From positions 1 through 55,402 of the forward strand of contig NZ_MASJ01000034.1 of the NCBI RefSeq assembly GCF_001700315.1: a DNA stretch of 55,402 nucleotides. Direction: 5' to 3'. Each line of letters opens with the position of its first letter. Positions within the stretch are counted from its first letter, which is position 1. Made by a program: the position numbers and the translations under genes. This DNA is from Caryophanon tenue (GTDB taxonomy: Bacteria > Bacillota > Bacilli > Bacillales_A > Planococcaceae). Positions 7,262 through 16,467 of this stretch are shown here, in pieces. Below the pieces are notes generated by a model. That model worked only from the letters and a program-made list of their open reading frames with translations, made no database searches and had not been told where the DNA came from.

Positions 7262-9061
7262 TTACACCGTTTGTAACATGCTTGCATACACGCCTTGCTG
7301 TTCGACTAATTCGTCACGAGATCCTCGTTCAACCAGTTCCCCTTTTTGCATGACAAAAATAACATCCGCTTTACGAATTGTATTTAAGCGATGTGCAATA
7401 ACAAAACTTGTACGCCCCTTCATTAATTGCTCCAACGCTTCTTGAATATGCAACTCAGTTACGGTATCAACACTGCTCGTTGCCTCGTCTAATAATAAGA
7501 TCGCTGGATTTGCGACGAACGCACGTGCGATTGATAGTAGCTGACGCTGCCCTTGAGATAACTCATCGCCATTCGCACTTAACTTCGTATCATAGCCATG
7601 CTCTAACTTCATAATAAACGTATGCGCATTCGCCTTTTTAGCTGCTGTGATAATTTCTTCATTTGTTGCATCAAGCTTACCGTAGCGAATATTGCTCGCA
7701 ATCGTATCCTCAAATAAGAACGGGTCTTGTAGCACAAATGCCATTTGACTACGCAAACTTTCACGCGTATATTGGCGAACGTCTACCCCATCAAATAAAA
7801 TACGCCCTTCTTGCGCATCGTAAAAACGTGCGACAAGTTGCATAATCGTTGTTTTCCCTGCACCTGTTGCACCAACTAACGCAACCATTTCATCAGGGTT
7901 CACATTGAACGAAATATTACGTAGTGTATATGCCTCTGCGCTCTGCTCATAGCGGAACGACACATCTTCAAATGTCACGCGTCCCTTTAATGAACGTGCC
8001 TCTACACCATTATCTTCATCTACTTTTTCATCCATAATCGCAAATACACGCTCCGCCCCAGCAACAGCCGAAAGCACCGTATTAAACTGGTTCGCTAAAT
8101 CATTGAGCGGACGTGTAAATTGGCGTGAGTACTCCGTGAAAATAACAATCGTCCCAACTGAAATATGTCCTTTTACAGCTAACATTCCGCCCACTGCCGC
8201 AATCACAGTAAAGCTCATACTATTTAAAAAGTTCATGACCTTTGGAATGAAGCCCGAATACGTTAATGCCCAGAAACCATTTCGGCGCAGCACATTAGAC
8301 TGTGTACGAAATTCCTCTAATACTTCTTGCTCCTTTGAAAAGGCTTTGACAATTTTTTGTCCTGAAATCGTTTCTTCAATCATACCGTTTAATGACCCAA
8401 CTGCTTGCTGTTGCAACTTAAAAAGTTTACCGGTACGGCGGGTAATCCAGCGCATCGCATAAAACATAAATGGCACGATAATAACCGTTAATAATGTAAG
8501 TAACGGACTTAAATAAAGCATCACAGATAATGTACCAACAATCGTCAAAATACTTGAAAACACTTGGATTAACGATGTATTTAATGTCGAGCTAACCGTT
8601 TCAATATCATTTGTCACACGGCTCATTAATTCTCCGTGCTGACGACGATCAAAGAATGGGATCGGTAAGTGCTGTAAATGTTTAAATACGTTTGTACGCA
8701 TTTTATAAATCGTTTCTTGCGCAATACCAATCATCCAATAGTTTTGTAAAAACGTCACAACGGATAACGCAATATAAATGACAGCTAAGCCAATAATAAA
8801 TGATTCAAGCCCTGTAAATGTTTTCGGCACAACGAAATGGTCAATGATATAACCGATTAAAAATGGCCCAATTAACGATAACGCCGAACTGAAGAAAACC
8901 ATGATAAACACAATGATTAATAACATACGTTGCTCTGCTAATAAGCGCCAAATACGGCGTAATGTTTGTTGCCAATTCGATGCTTTATCTACTTTTTTCT
9001 TGTGCTGTGCTTGCTTAATTTCTTCCTTTGTAATAACAGGCTTATAGCCGAATATTTTCAT
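7262..9061 (-). CDS. ABC exporter half-transporter, subunit 2 (TMD-NBD)
   Basis: 599 residues. An N-terminal cytoplasmic stretch is followed by six membrane helices (about 45-330) and an ATPase domain: Walker A VGATGAGKTT, signature LSQGQRQLLSIARA, Walker B ILLLDEATSSVDT and switch His in VIAHRLNTIRKAD. The signature LSQGQ and a complete catalytic Glu (DEATS) suggest this is the canonical-site partner. The start overlaps the stop of the upstream subunit by four bases, so translation is coupled and the two form a heterodimer. Length and arrangement recall B. subtilis YfiB/YfiC. Drugs or lipids are plausible substrates. Confidence 0.85.
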   Translation of the reverse strand: MKIFGYKPVITKEEIKQAQHKKKVDKASNWQQTLRRIWRLLAEQRMLLIIVFIMVFFSSALSLIGPFLIGYIIDHFVVPKTFTGLESFIIGLAVIYIALSVVTFLQNYWMIGIAQETIYKMRTNVFKHLQHLPIPFFDRRQHGELMSRVTNDIETVSSTLNTSLIQVFSSILTIVGTLSVMLYLSPLLTLLTVIIVPFMFYAMRWITRRTGKLFKLQQQAVGSLNGMIEETISGQKIVKAFSKEQEVLEEFRTQSNVLRRNGFWALTYSGFIPKVMNFLNSMSFTVIAAVGGMLAVKGHISVGTIVIFTEYSRQFTRPLNDLANQFNTVLSAVAGAERVFAIMDEKVDEDNGVEARSLKGRVTFEDVSFRYEQSAEAYTLRNISFNVNPDEMVALVGATGAGKTTIMQLVARFYDAQEGRILFDGVDVRQYTRESLRSQMAFVLQDPFLFEDTIASNIRYGKLDATNEEIITAAKKANAHTFIMKLEHGYDTKLSANGDELSQGQRQLLSIARAFVANPAILLLDEATSSVDTVTELHIQEALEQLMKGRTSFVIAHRLNTIRKADVIFVMQKGELVERGSRDELVEQQGVYASMLQTV

Positions 9062-10779
9062 GCTGTAATCCCTCCCTGTTGCTGGGATTCATAAATTTTT
9101 TGGTACAATGGTACGTTTTCATGTAATTGTTCATGTGTTCCTTGTGCAATAATACGGCCATCTTCCATTACTAAAATTTTATCCATACGCTGTGCTGTGG
9201 AAATTTTTTGTGTTACAACAAGCATCGTCGTTTGCTGTCCATCAATAGCTTCCCATAAAGCTTGTTCTGTTTTAACATCAAGCGCACTCGTACTATCATC
9301 TAATATTAATAATTGAGGCTGACGGATTAATGCACGTGCAATTGCAATACGTTGCTTTTGCCCTCCTGATAAATTAACACCCTTTTGACCAACACGTGTT
9401 TGATAGCCGTCGGGGAAGCTCATAATCGACTCATGAATTTGTGCACGCTTTGCTGCTGCTTCCACATCTTCATCACTCGCCGCTTTATCTCCCCATCGAA
9501 TATTGTCTGCAATCGTTCCTGTAAACAAAATAGACTGCTGTAAAACGATGCCCATATGTGCGCGTAAATCGGAATTGCTCCACGCAGTTATCGGCTTATC
9601 ATTCACGAAAATTTGTCCGGCTGTCGCGTTGTAAAACTTCGGCACTAAACTTAAAAGGGTCGTTTTCCCTGAGCCAGTCGCACCAATAATCGCTATTTTT
9701 TCACGAGGCTGTGCCGTAAAGGATACATCATGTAATACCGGCTCACTGACATCATCATATGTAAACGATACATTGTCAAAACGTAGCGCAAGCGGTTGCT
9801 CTTGTATCACTGGCGACGCTTCGAATGATTCAATATCTCCTTTAACATCTAGCACTTCTTCAATACGCTTGGCACTTGCATACGCACGCGCAAACGCTGA
9901 AATAATAAATGCAAACATCGAGAACATCGCCGTCATACGTGTTGCATAGTTGATAATGGCGACTAAATCACCGACCTCTGTAGAGCCTTGCTGTACTTGC
10001 TGTGTGCCAAACCACAATACAGCAAGTAGCGCACCATTTAAGAACAGCCATAAAACTGGCAGTAAAATTTCCATAATACGAAGCGCTTTTGTCGTATCAA
10101 TTTTCAATGAACCCGCAATTTCTTCAAATCGGCTCGCTTCATATTGCCCGCGCAAATATGCCTTTACTAAACGAATTGCTTGTAAGTTTTCTTGTAAAAC
10201 GCGGTTTAGACGGTCTACACGCCCTTGTACTTTGCCGAAAAGCTTCGTGCCTCTGCGCACAACAACCCATAAAAATACGACGGCGATTGGTGTCACGATT
10301 AAAAAGTAAAACGTTAACTTCGCGTCGATAAACAGCATCATGATTAAACTACCCACAACATATAATGGTGCTCGTAACATAATACGTAAACACATAAAGA
10401 ACACATTTTGTACTTGTGTTACGTCATTTGTCAGTCGTGTAATTAAACTCGCAGCTGGAAACTTTGTATAATGCGCCATCGTAAAGCGCTGAATCTTTTC
10501 AAATAACGCATTGCGTAGTTCAAATGAAAAGCTTTGTGCTGCATGCGATGAAAAATAAGAGTTTAAAATACCAAATAAAAACCCTATTAATGAAACCCCA
10601 ACTAATACGCCACCCCATAATTGCACAGCCGCTAAATCATTTTGCATAATGCCTTCATTAATAATTTGCGCCATAATGAGCGGCTGAATTAAATCCACGC
10701 TCAATTCCAACAGCATAAATAGAAATGCTGCTAGTGCAATCCATTTATACGGGAGTGCATATGAAAATACTTTTTTCAC
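9058..10779 (-). CDS. ABC exporter half-transporter, subunit 1 (TMD-NBD)
   Basis: 573 residues from a GTG at 10779 preceded by GAGGGG; the earlier ATG at 10851 has no ribosome site. Six membrane helices are followed by an ATPase domain with Walker A IGATGSGKTT, signature LSGGQKQRIAIARA and Walker B LLILDDSTSALD. The residue after Walker B is Asp rather than the catalytic Glu, and the switch position reads VVTQKIS, with Gln instead of His. Such degeneration of one ATP site is typical of heterodimeric exporters of the LmrCD/BmrCD/TM287-288 class. It is first in a two-gene operon. Confidence 0.87.
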   Translation of the reverse strand: MKKVFSYALPYKWIALAAFLFMLLELSVDLIQPLIMAQIINEGIMQNDLAAVQLWGGVLVGVSLIGFLFGILNSYFSSHAAQSFSFELRNALFEKIQRFTMAHYTKFPAASLITRLTNDVTQVQNVFFMCLRIMLRAPLYVVGSLIMMLFIDAKLTFYFLIVTPIAVVFLWVVVRRGTKLFGKVQGRVDRLNRVLQENLQAIRLVKAYLRGQYEASRFEEIAGSLKIDTTKALRIMEILLPVLWLFLNGALLAVLWFGTQQVQQGSTEVGDLVAIINYATRMTAMFSMFAFIISAFARAYASAKRIEEVLDVKGDIESFEASPVIQEQPLALRFDNVSFTYDDVSEPVLHDVSFTAQPREKIAIIGATGSGKTTLLSLVPKFYNATAGQIFVNDKPITAWSNSDLRAHMGIVLQQSILFTGTIADNIRWGDKAASDEDVEAAAKRAQIHESIMSFPDGYQTRVGQKGVNLSGGQKQRIAIARALIRQPQLLILDDSTSALDVKTEQALWEAIDGQQTTMLVVTQKISTAQRMDKILVMEDGRIIAQGTHEQLHENVPLYQKIYESQQQGGITA

Positions 10780-11554
10780 AATATCCCCTCTTTTTCTTTC
10801 GATTAACGAAGAATCTTTAAAATGTATTATGACACAATTTTCAGTTATCATAAAAGCATTTTTGTTTTGTATGACAGTGCTATTTTATGATTATTTCGAC
10901 TCAAAGCATGCTGTATTTTTTTAACACATCATAATATTTCCTTGTTTTTGTATTTCTGGACGCTTTCCCAAAGATTTATATTGTAAGAAAGAAGGACTAT
11001 TAGCATCTTTTTTCTATTTTTTTCGACATTTTAGGTATATATATTTATCGTAATGGGTATAGAATCAAAGTATTAATATCCAGCGTTTAAAATATTGTGG
11101 GTATTTTTGCTACTACAACCCGCTCACTCCAGTCACCAATACGTTATTTTATTTTTCAATACATATGTAATTTTTATGTTGATCCAAACATTTTATTTAT
11201 TCTCTTCATTCTTTCTTATTTTGGCTTTAATTTTGTCCAGGAGCCTATTTTCAAAACCATTTACTATATCATAAGGAATATATACACATATGAATAAATG
11301 ACAAATAGGTATTTTATTACGTTATATTTTATATTTATTTATTTTTGTAAATCAGTTTATTAAAAATAGACTTTCAACTTTTTTACGAAATTTTATTTAT
11401 AATCATATATAATTACACGATAAAATTAAAAACAAAGTAAATTGTGCCTAAAGGTTAAAAAATTATTCAAAATAGCATATACTAAAGATGACTAATTATT
11501 TCAAGAGACTATAACCTATAGTATAAATTTAATAAGAAGAGGAGCCGATAAAAG
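10780..11554. other. A/T-rich intergenic region without a supported gene
   Basis: About 775 bases separate the divergently transcribed exporter operon and the c-di-GMP gene. The sequence is unusually A/T-rich with many short homopolymer runs. A 66-codon open frame at 11097-11297 lacks a ribosome site and coding character. On the minus strand near 10828-10850 an imperfect dyad (AAAATGTA..ACAATTTT) could be an operator for the exporter. On the plus strand TATACT at 11478-11483 and a dyad ACTATA-ACC-TATAGT at 11509-11523 lie before the next gene. None of these is certain. Confidence 0.35.
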
Positions 11555-13576
11555 ATGAATAAGTCCCTAAGAAATATCGAAATCGACATCCAATTCCTAT
11601 CTCAATACCCAGAGCCTGCTTTTGTTCTTACAGAAGACGGCACAATTATTGAATGGAATACTGCGGCTGAAAAAACTTTTGGCTATGATCGTATAGATAT
11701 GACTACTGCATCAAAGCATGCTTTCACAACGGCATTTTCAGAAACGCTTCAGAAAAAATTATCTGAAAACCCATTCCAGTTAAAGGAATTAACAGCGGTT
11801 TCAAACATGACGCTAACGAATGCATTTGGTCAACCAATTGCATGTACAGCTATGATTTCACCGGCTAAAAATCAGCAAAAAAATGCGATGACGGTGTTTA
11901 TTCAAGTAGCGCAACAGCTTACGGATGACGGCTATAAAATGCAACATTTAGAAAGCATTACATCTAGCATCGAAAAATCGTTTATGCTGACATATTTAGA
12001 TGAGGATGGCTTTATTATTCACTGTAACTCACTATTTTTAAAGGTGAGTCATTGGACACCGAAACGTGTGATTAACAAAACATTTTGGCAGCTGTTCCCT
12101 GATACGAATGCGAGCGTTAAATATGCCGATGCTATTTGGGAACAATTACAGCAAGGCAATATGTGGCAAGGGGAAGTCGAAAAGATTACAAAAGATGGTC
12201 AAAGCTACTGGACGTCTTTAATCGCTGTGCCAACCGTTGCGCCTGATTCGAATGCACGTATTTATGTGTTAATTGAACGTGATATTACGACACATCACTT
12301 ATTACAAGAACAACTTGAAAAAATTGCTTATATCGATACAGAAACAGGTTTAATGAATACGCACCGTCTTGAAAAGGTCATTGCAGAAAAAATTGAAATT
12401 GGCCGCCACTTCTCATTCGTTTATTTAAGCCTAGATAAATTTTATACACTGAAAGATTTATACGGGGAAGAAACGAGCCATACGATTATTTTAGAGTTTA
12501 CGAAACGTATGAAAATGTATTTCCAAGACAGTACAATGGCACGCATTAATGAAAGTGACTTCGTTATTTTAACGCCATTAAGCGACTGGTTTATTCAAGG
12601 GTTCTTAACATACTTACAACAAAACCCAATTTATAATAACCAAGTGGCTGTGCCAATTTCGGTGAGTGGTGGTATGACCCGCTTCCCTGAAGACCAAACA
12701 ACCTTCTCGCAAATGATGAAAGCATCCGTTGCTACAATTGCGACAGTACGTGAGGCAGGTGGCGATAACATTGTGTCATTATCAAAAGCGACACATAAAG
12801 CGTTAAACCGTCGTTCAATTGTCGAGAAACGTTTACTGTTAGCACTGGACCAACGAAACTTAGATGTTTACTACCAGCCATTAATGGACGCGCATACGAA
12901 TGAAATCATCGCGATGGAAGCGCTTGTACGTTGGCATGATGAAGAAATCGGCACAGTTACACCGGATGAATTAATCCCAATTGCTGAAGAAACAGGGCTG
13001 ATTAATGAAATCGGTAAGTTTATGCTAGAGAAGGCTTGCCTACAAGCGGTTGAATGGCAAGCACAAGGTTACTCATTAAAAGTAAGTATTAACTCATCTG
13101 TTCGAGAATTCCGCGACAAAAATATGGCGCAATCGATTTTAGAAACAATTGCACGTACGGAATGTCCAGTGGAGTTAATTCAATTAGAAATTACAGAAAA
13201 ATTTGCACTTGAAGCGGAAAGCGAAGCGTCGATCATGTCGCAAATGCGTAAGCTAGAACAAGAAGGCATCACATTCATTTTAGATGACTTCGGCACTGGT
13301 TATGCATCATTCCGTTATATGCAGCTATTACCAATGAATGTCTTAAAAATTGACCAAACATTTATTGCGTCGATGCTGAAGTCAGATAAATCGACGCAAA
13401 TCGTGAATGGTATGGTACAGTTCGGCAAATCAATGGGCTTCATTGTCATTGCTGAAGGTGTCGAAAATGAAGATCAAGTAAATATGCTAAAACAATTCGG
13501 CTGTGATATTTTACAAGGTTACTATATTGGTAAACCGGCATTACCACGCGAATTATCATCACTGTTAAATGTATAA
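11555..13576 (+). CDS. PAS-PAS-GGDEF-EAL protein, probable c-di-GMP phosphodiesterase
   Basis: 673 residues without membrane helices. Two PAS domains (about 10-110 and 140-255, the first starting YPEPAFVLTEDGTIIEWN) precede a GGDEF domain whose active-site signature is degraded to NESDF near residue 330. The C-terminal EAL domain (about 425-670) keeps all catalytic features: MEALVRW (about 452), LEITE, LDDFGTGYASF (about 576), LKIDQTFI and AEGVE. It should therefore hydrolyse c-di-GMP to pGpG, with the GGDEF domain acting as a regulatory (perhaps GTP-binding) module and the PAS domains sensing a small ligand, redox or light cue. The start has AGAGGAG upstream. It is monocistronic and followed by a terminator. 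Confidence 0.9.
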   Translation: MNKSLRNIEIDIQFLSQYPEPAFVLTEDGTIIEWNTAAEKTFGYDRIDMTTASKHAFTTAFSETLQKKLSENPFQLKELTAVSNMTLTNAFGQPIACTAMISPAKNQQKNAMTVFIQVAQQLTDDGYKMQHLESITSSIEKSFMLTYLDEDGFIIHCNSLFLKVSHWTPKRVINKTFWQLFPDTNASVKYADAIWEQLQQGNMWQGEVEKITKDGQSYWTSLIAVPTVAPDSNARIYVLIERDITTHHLLQEQLEKIAYIDTETGLMNTHRLEKVIAEKIEIGRHFSFVYLSLDKFYTLKDLYGEETSHTIILEFTKRMKMYFQDSTMARINESDFVILTPLSDWFIQGFLTYLQQNPIYNNQVAVPISVSGGMTRFPEDQTTFSQMMKASVATIATVREAGGDNIVSLSKATHKALNRRSIVEKRLLLALDQRNLDVYYQPLMDAHTNEIIAMEALVRWHDEEIGTVTPDELIPIAEETGLINEIGKFMLEKACLQAVEWQAQGYSLKVSINSSVREFRDKNMAQSILETIARTECPVELIQLEITEKFALEAESEASIMSQMRKLEQEGITFILDDFGTGYASFRYMQLLPMNVLKIDQTFIASMLKSDKSTQIVNGMVQFGKSMGFIVIAEGVENEDQVNMLKQFGCDILQGYYIGKPALPRELSSLLNV

Positions 13577-13580
13577 AATA

Positions 13581-13616
13581 AAAAAACGAGCAGCCAATAT
13601 GGTTGCTCGTTTTTAT
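13581..13616. terminator. Bidirectional terminator
   Basis: A hairpin with arms AAAAACGAGCA/TGCTCGTTTTT and a 10-nt loop has A and T tracts on both sides. It serves the plus-strand c-di-GMP gene and the minus-strand ThrE-like operon, whose last stop codon lies inside it. Confidence 0.8.
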
Positions 13617-14071
13617 TTTTGTAGCGCTTCTTTTTTAGTTGCCATCGTTCGTCGTACAAGTTGCATGATTACTTCTGCGAAAACTAATCCCATTGCGATA
13701 GCTCCGGCAATTAAAAATACACGCGCCGAGTATTGTACACCCATCATAAAATCATTTTCCATTAAACTGCGCATTGCATTATAAGATGCGCCTCCAGGTA
13801 CGAGTGGGATAATGCCTGATACATTAAATACAATCATCGGTGTTCGTAAGCTTTTGGCAAGTAAATGTGCGCTAATACCGACTACTAAGGCACTCGCAAA
13901 TGATGCATGTACAGCGTCAAAGCTCGCTAATGTCGTCAAACTATAATAAATCGTCCAACTGATTGAACCGACTAATCCGCAGTAAAGCAACTTACGATAC
14001 GGTGCATTAAAAATAACTCCAAAACATGCACTCGCGATAAAGCTCATAATTGCCTGCACGATATAATCCAT
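13613..14071 (-). CDS. Threonine/serine exporter family protein, small subunit (DUF3815/YjjB-like)
   Basis: 152 residues with about four hydrophobic helices and the family block VFNVSGIIPLVPGGASYNAMR. This corresponds to the C-terminal half of ThrE-type exporters, which in many Firmicutes is a separate gene. It follows the larger subunit by 13 bp in the same minus-strand operon. Amino-acid efflux is expected from the family; the substrate here is not shown. Confidence 0.8.
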   Translation of the reverse strand: MDYIVQAIMSFIASACFGVIFNAPYRKLLYCGLVGSISWTIYYSLTTLASFDAVHASFASALVVGISAHLLAKSLRTPMIVFNVSGIIPLVPGGASYNAMRSLMENDFMMGVQYSARVFLIAGAIAMGLVFAEVIMQLVRRTMATKKEALQK

Positions 14072-14084
14072 CTGTATCCCCTCC

Positions 14085-14837
14085 TTAAATGAGTGTTAAT
14101 GCTAACGCGATACCTGAGCCAATTGCAAAGGCGGTTAACAACGCTTCAATGCCTCTTGCCATCCCTGATGTGAAATGCCCTGCCATTAAATCACGAATCG
14201 CAATCGTAATAATAACCCCTGGCACAAGCGGCATGACCGAGCCAATAATAATCGTGTCGAGCTGTTGTCCCACACCAAATCGAACAGCAAGCGCTGCTAA
14301 AATACCGACAGCTAATGACGCAATAAACTCCGAGAAAAACTTTACTTTCGTGACATCCGTTACAAGGAGCAATACCCAATAACCAACGCCGCCTGCAATC
14401 ATCGCAGCCAAAATATCCGCCCCTACACCATCAAACATCATTAAAAATGCACCACTTGCCAATGCAGCTGCCAAAATTTGTATAGTGTTCGGTAACATAT
14501 AGTTTTTTGCTTCAATTTGTTTCAATTCGTCATATGCTTCTTCCAATGTTATGATACTAGAAGTAAGTTTTCGCGAAATCGTATTTACTAATGAAATGCG
14601 ATGTAAGTTCGTTGCTCGATTTGGGATGGAGGTAATTCTTGTTGGTTGCGTACGACCTAACGAAAATATAATGCCTGTTGGTGTGACATAGCTTTGTGCA
14701 TTTACCATACCTTGCGAGTGTGCCATGCGTATCATCGTATCTTCCACACGGTATGTTTCAGCACCGCTTTCCATCATAATACGGCCTGCTAGTAAAAAGC
14801 AGTCAATCGCAAATTCCGTCCGTTCATTATAATCCAT
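14085..14837 (-). CDS. Threonine/serine exporter family protein, large subunit (DUF1212/YjjP-like)
   Basis: 250 residues from ATG 14837, preceded by AAGGAGG; the upstream ATG at 14867 is not supported. The N-terminal soluble domain (FAIDCFLLAGRIMMESGAE, followed by R-V-E-D-T) is the DUF1212 signature, thought to resemble a hydrolase-like domain. About five membrane helices follow, with MPLVPGVIITIAIRDLMAGH. Together with the next gene it forms a split ThrE transporter. Confidence 0.82.
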   Translation of the reverse strand: MDYNERTEFAIDCFLLAGRIMMESGAETYRVEDTMIRMAHSQGMVNAQSYVTPTGIIFSLGRTQPTRITSIPNRATNLHRISLVNTISRKLTSSIITLEEAYDELKQIEAKNYMLPNTIQILAAALASGAFLMMFDGVGADILAAMIAGGVGYWVLLLVTDVTKVKFFSEFIASLAVGILAALAVRFGVGQQLDTIIIGSVMPLVPGVIITIAIRDLMAGHFTSGMARGIEALLTAFAIGSGIALALTLI

Positions 14838-14967
14838 AAGGCAACCTCCTTTTTTCCATATAGTCAAAGCAATCTTAACGAACCTTCTCTATAAAACGCA
14901 ATAAAAACTTTTTCATATATATAACATTGTGTGAAACATATACAATTGAAAGGCGTGAAATAAAATA

Positions 14968-16302
14968 ATGTTACGACGCCCATTATCAACACGGCGCAAA
15001 CTGCAACTTCAAGCTTTCGCGATTTTGTGTGTTTGTTCACTGTTCTTATTCGGCTGTTTTTTACTTTTCGGAGAGGATACACAGCAACGTACGTCTACTC
15101 AAACAGAAACACCGATATCTACAGCAACAACCACGGTTACACAGCACCCTGACTATCCAACACTGTATGATGTCGTCGAAACATCAGAACAGCCACAAAT
15201 ACCGTATACGCTTCACTATGTAAAAACAAAACATACAGCGATTAACGCTCGTATTGACGATTATATCGCATCATTAAAGGCATCTATATCGAACGAACAG
15301 CCTATAGAGTTACAAACAGCGATTGAGACATTTAACGAAACTACGATATCGTTACGCTTCACGTATCAACGATATAGAGAGCAACAAGTAATAGACGAAC
15401 AAACGATGACGATTGTGTATGAAGAGCCTAGCGGAGAAATCATTACAATTGATGCACTGTTTCAGAACAATGAAAAGGCATTAAACACACTTCAGATGCT
15501 TATGCAGCAATACGCACCTATAGGCACAACTCCTGAAGGCTTTCCGCGTCATTGGAAAGACATTGCAAACTTTACGTTAACACCATATGCGCTCAACCTT
15601 TATATGGCTACCGAACAAGGACAAACAAATCATGTTGTGGCACTTCCAATTTTAACGGTCAATGAATGGCTTGCGAAACCGTATCAACAAGGGATTGCAC
15701 CACCCTTTCACACGATTGATGACAACTATGTACGTGACACTTCAAAAATGCGTGTTGCCTTAACATTTGACGACGGGCCACACCCGACTGTCACGCCACA
15801 AATTTTAGATATCCTCCAAAAATACGATGTACAAGCAACGTTTTTTTTAGTCGGTCAACGTGTTCAGCAACATCCTGAAATTGTTCAACGTATCGTTGAA
15901 GAAGGTCATGAAATTGGCAATCATACATGGTCGCATCCAAACATCACAACATTACCAATTAACGGTGTTCAGCAAGAATTTATTAAGACAAATGAGGCGA
16001 TTATTGCCGCGACCAACTATGCACCGACTGTTTTTAGACCGCCATACGGAGCAACGTCGGATACGTTAGAAAAGCTCTTGCCTATTCCAAGTGTGTTATG
16101 GTCGATTGATACGCTTGATTGGCGACATCGTGACCCACAACAAACGATTGCGATTGTGAATAAGCATCTCCACAATAATGCGATTATTTTAATGCATGAT
16201 ATTCATCAGCCTACTGCAGATGCGCTAGAAACAATCATTCTTAATTTGCAGCATGCAAATTATGACTGTGTCACTGCGTCTGAAATTCTTTTATACAAAT
16301 AA
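14968..16302 (+). CDS. Membrane-anchored polysaccharide deacetylase (PdaC-like)
   Basis: 444 residues. One N-terminal membrane anchor (about 12-34) precedes an extracytoplasmic domain of about 200 residues resembling the DUF4163/DUF3298 pair, then a NodB-type carbohydrate esterase 4 domain: LTFDDGPHP (about 265), GNHTWSHP, FRPPYGAT, WSIDTLDW and LMHDIH. Metal-binding Asp and both His are present. The architecture matches B. subtilis PdaC, a peptidoglycan MurNAc deacetylase, but substrates differ among relatives. The ATG is the first start after an in-frame stop; its ribosome site (AAAGG) is weak and distant, so expression may be low. Confidence 0.87.
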   Translation: MLRRPLSTRRKLQLQAFAILCVCSLFLFGCFLLFGEDTQQRTSTQTETPISTATTTVTQHPDYPTLYDVVETSEQPQIPYTLHYVKTKHTAINARIDDYIASLKASISNEQPIELQTAIETFNETTISLRFTYQRYREQQVIDEQTMTIVYEEPSGEIITIDALFQNNEKALNTLQMLMQQYAPIGTTPEGFPRHWKDIANFTLTPYALNLYMATEQGQTNHVVALPILTVNEWLAKPYQQGIAPPFHTIDDNYVRDTSKMRVALTFDDGPHPTVTPQILDILQKYDVQATFFLVGQRVQQHPEIVQRIVEEGHEIGNHTWSHPNITTLPINGVQQEFIKTNEAIIAATNYAPTVFRPPYGATSDTLEKLLPIPSVLWSIDTLDWRHRDPQQTIAIVNKHLHNNAIILMHDIHQPTADALETIILNLQHANYDCVTASEILLYK

Positions 16303-16323
16303 CGATAAAGAGGTTGAAACAAA

Positions 16324-16367
16324 CAAAAATATCCTTCAGCAGTTGTCGTTGCTGAAGGATATTTTTG
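16324..16367. terminator. Bidirectional terminator
   Basis: A perfect 18-bp inverted repeat with an 8-nt loop separates the convergent deacetylase (plus) and saccharopine-dehydrogenase-like (minus) genes, with A and T tracts at the arm ends. The following 100 bases to 16467 show nothing else. Confidence 0.8.
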
Positions 16368-16467
16368 TGCTTTTGGTGCTACGCCATATAGCGGGCACGT
16401 TGTGCAGGCATGGCTTGAGGCAAATGCGATGTTTGTCAGAAATAAGGTTCTGTCTCGGACGCTTTTA

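Noticed and set aside
11097-11297. 66-codon open frame in the A/T-rich region
   Set aside because: No ribosome site and codon use dominated by A/T background.
14864-15082. 72-codon minus-strand frame overlapping the deacetylase start
   Set aside because: Antisense to the signal-anchor region of a convincing gene and without ribosome site.
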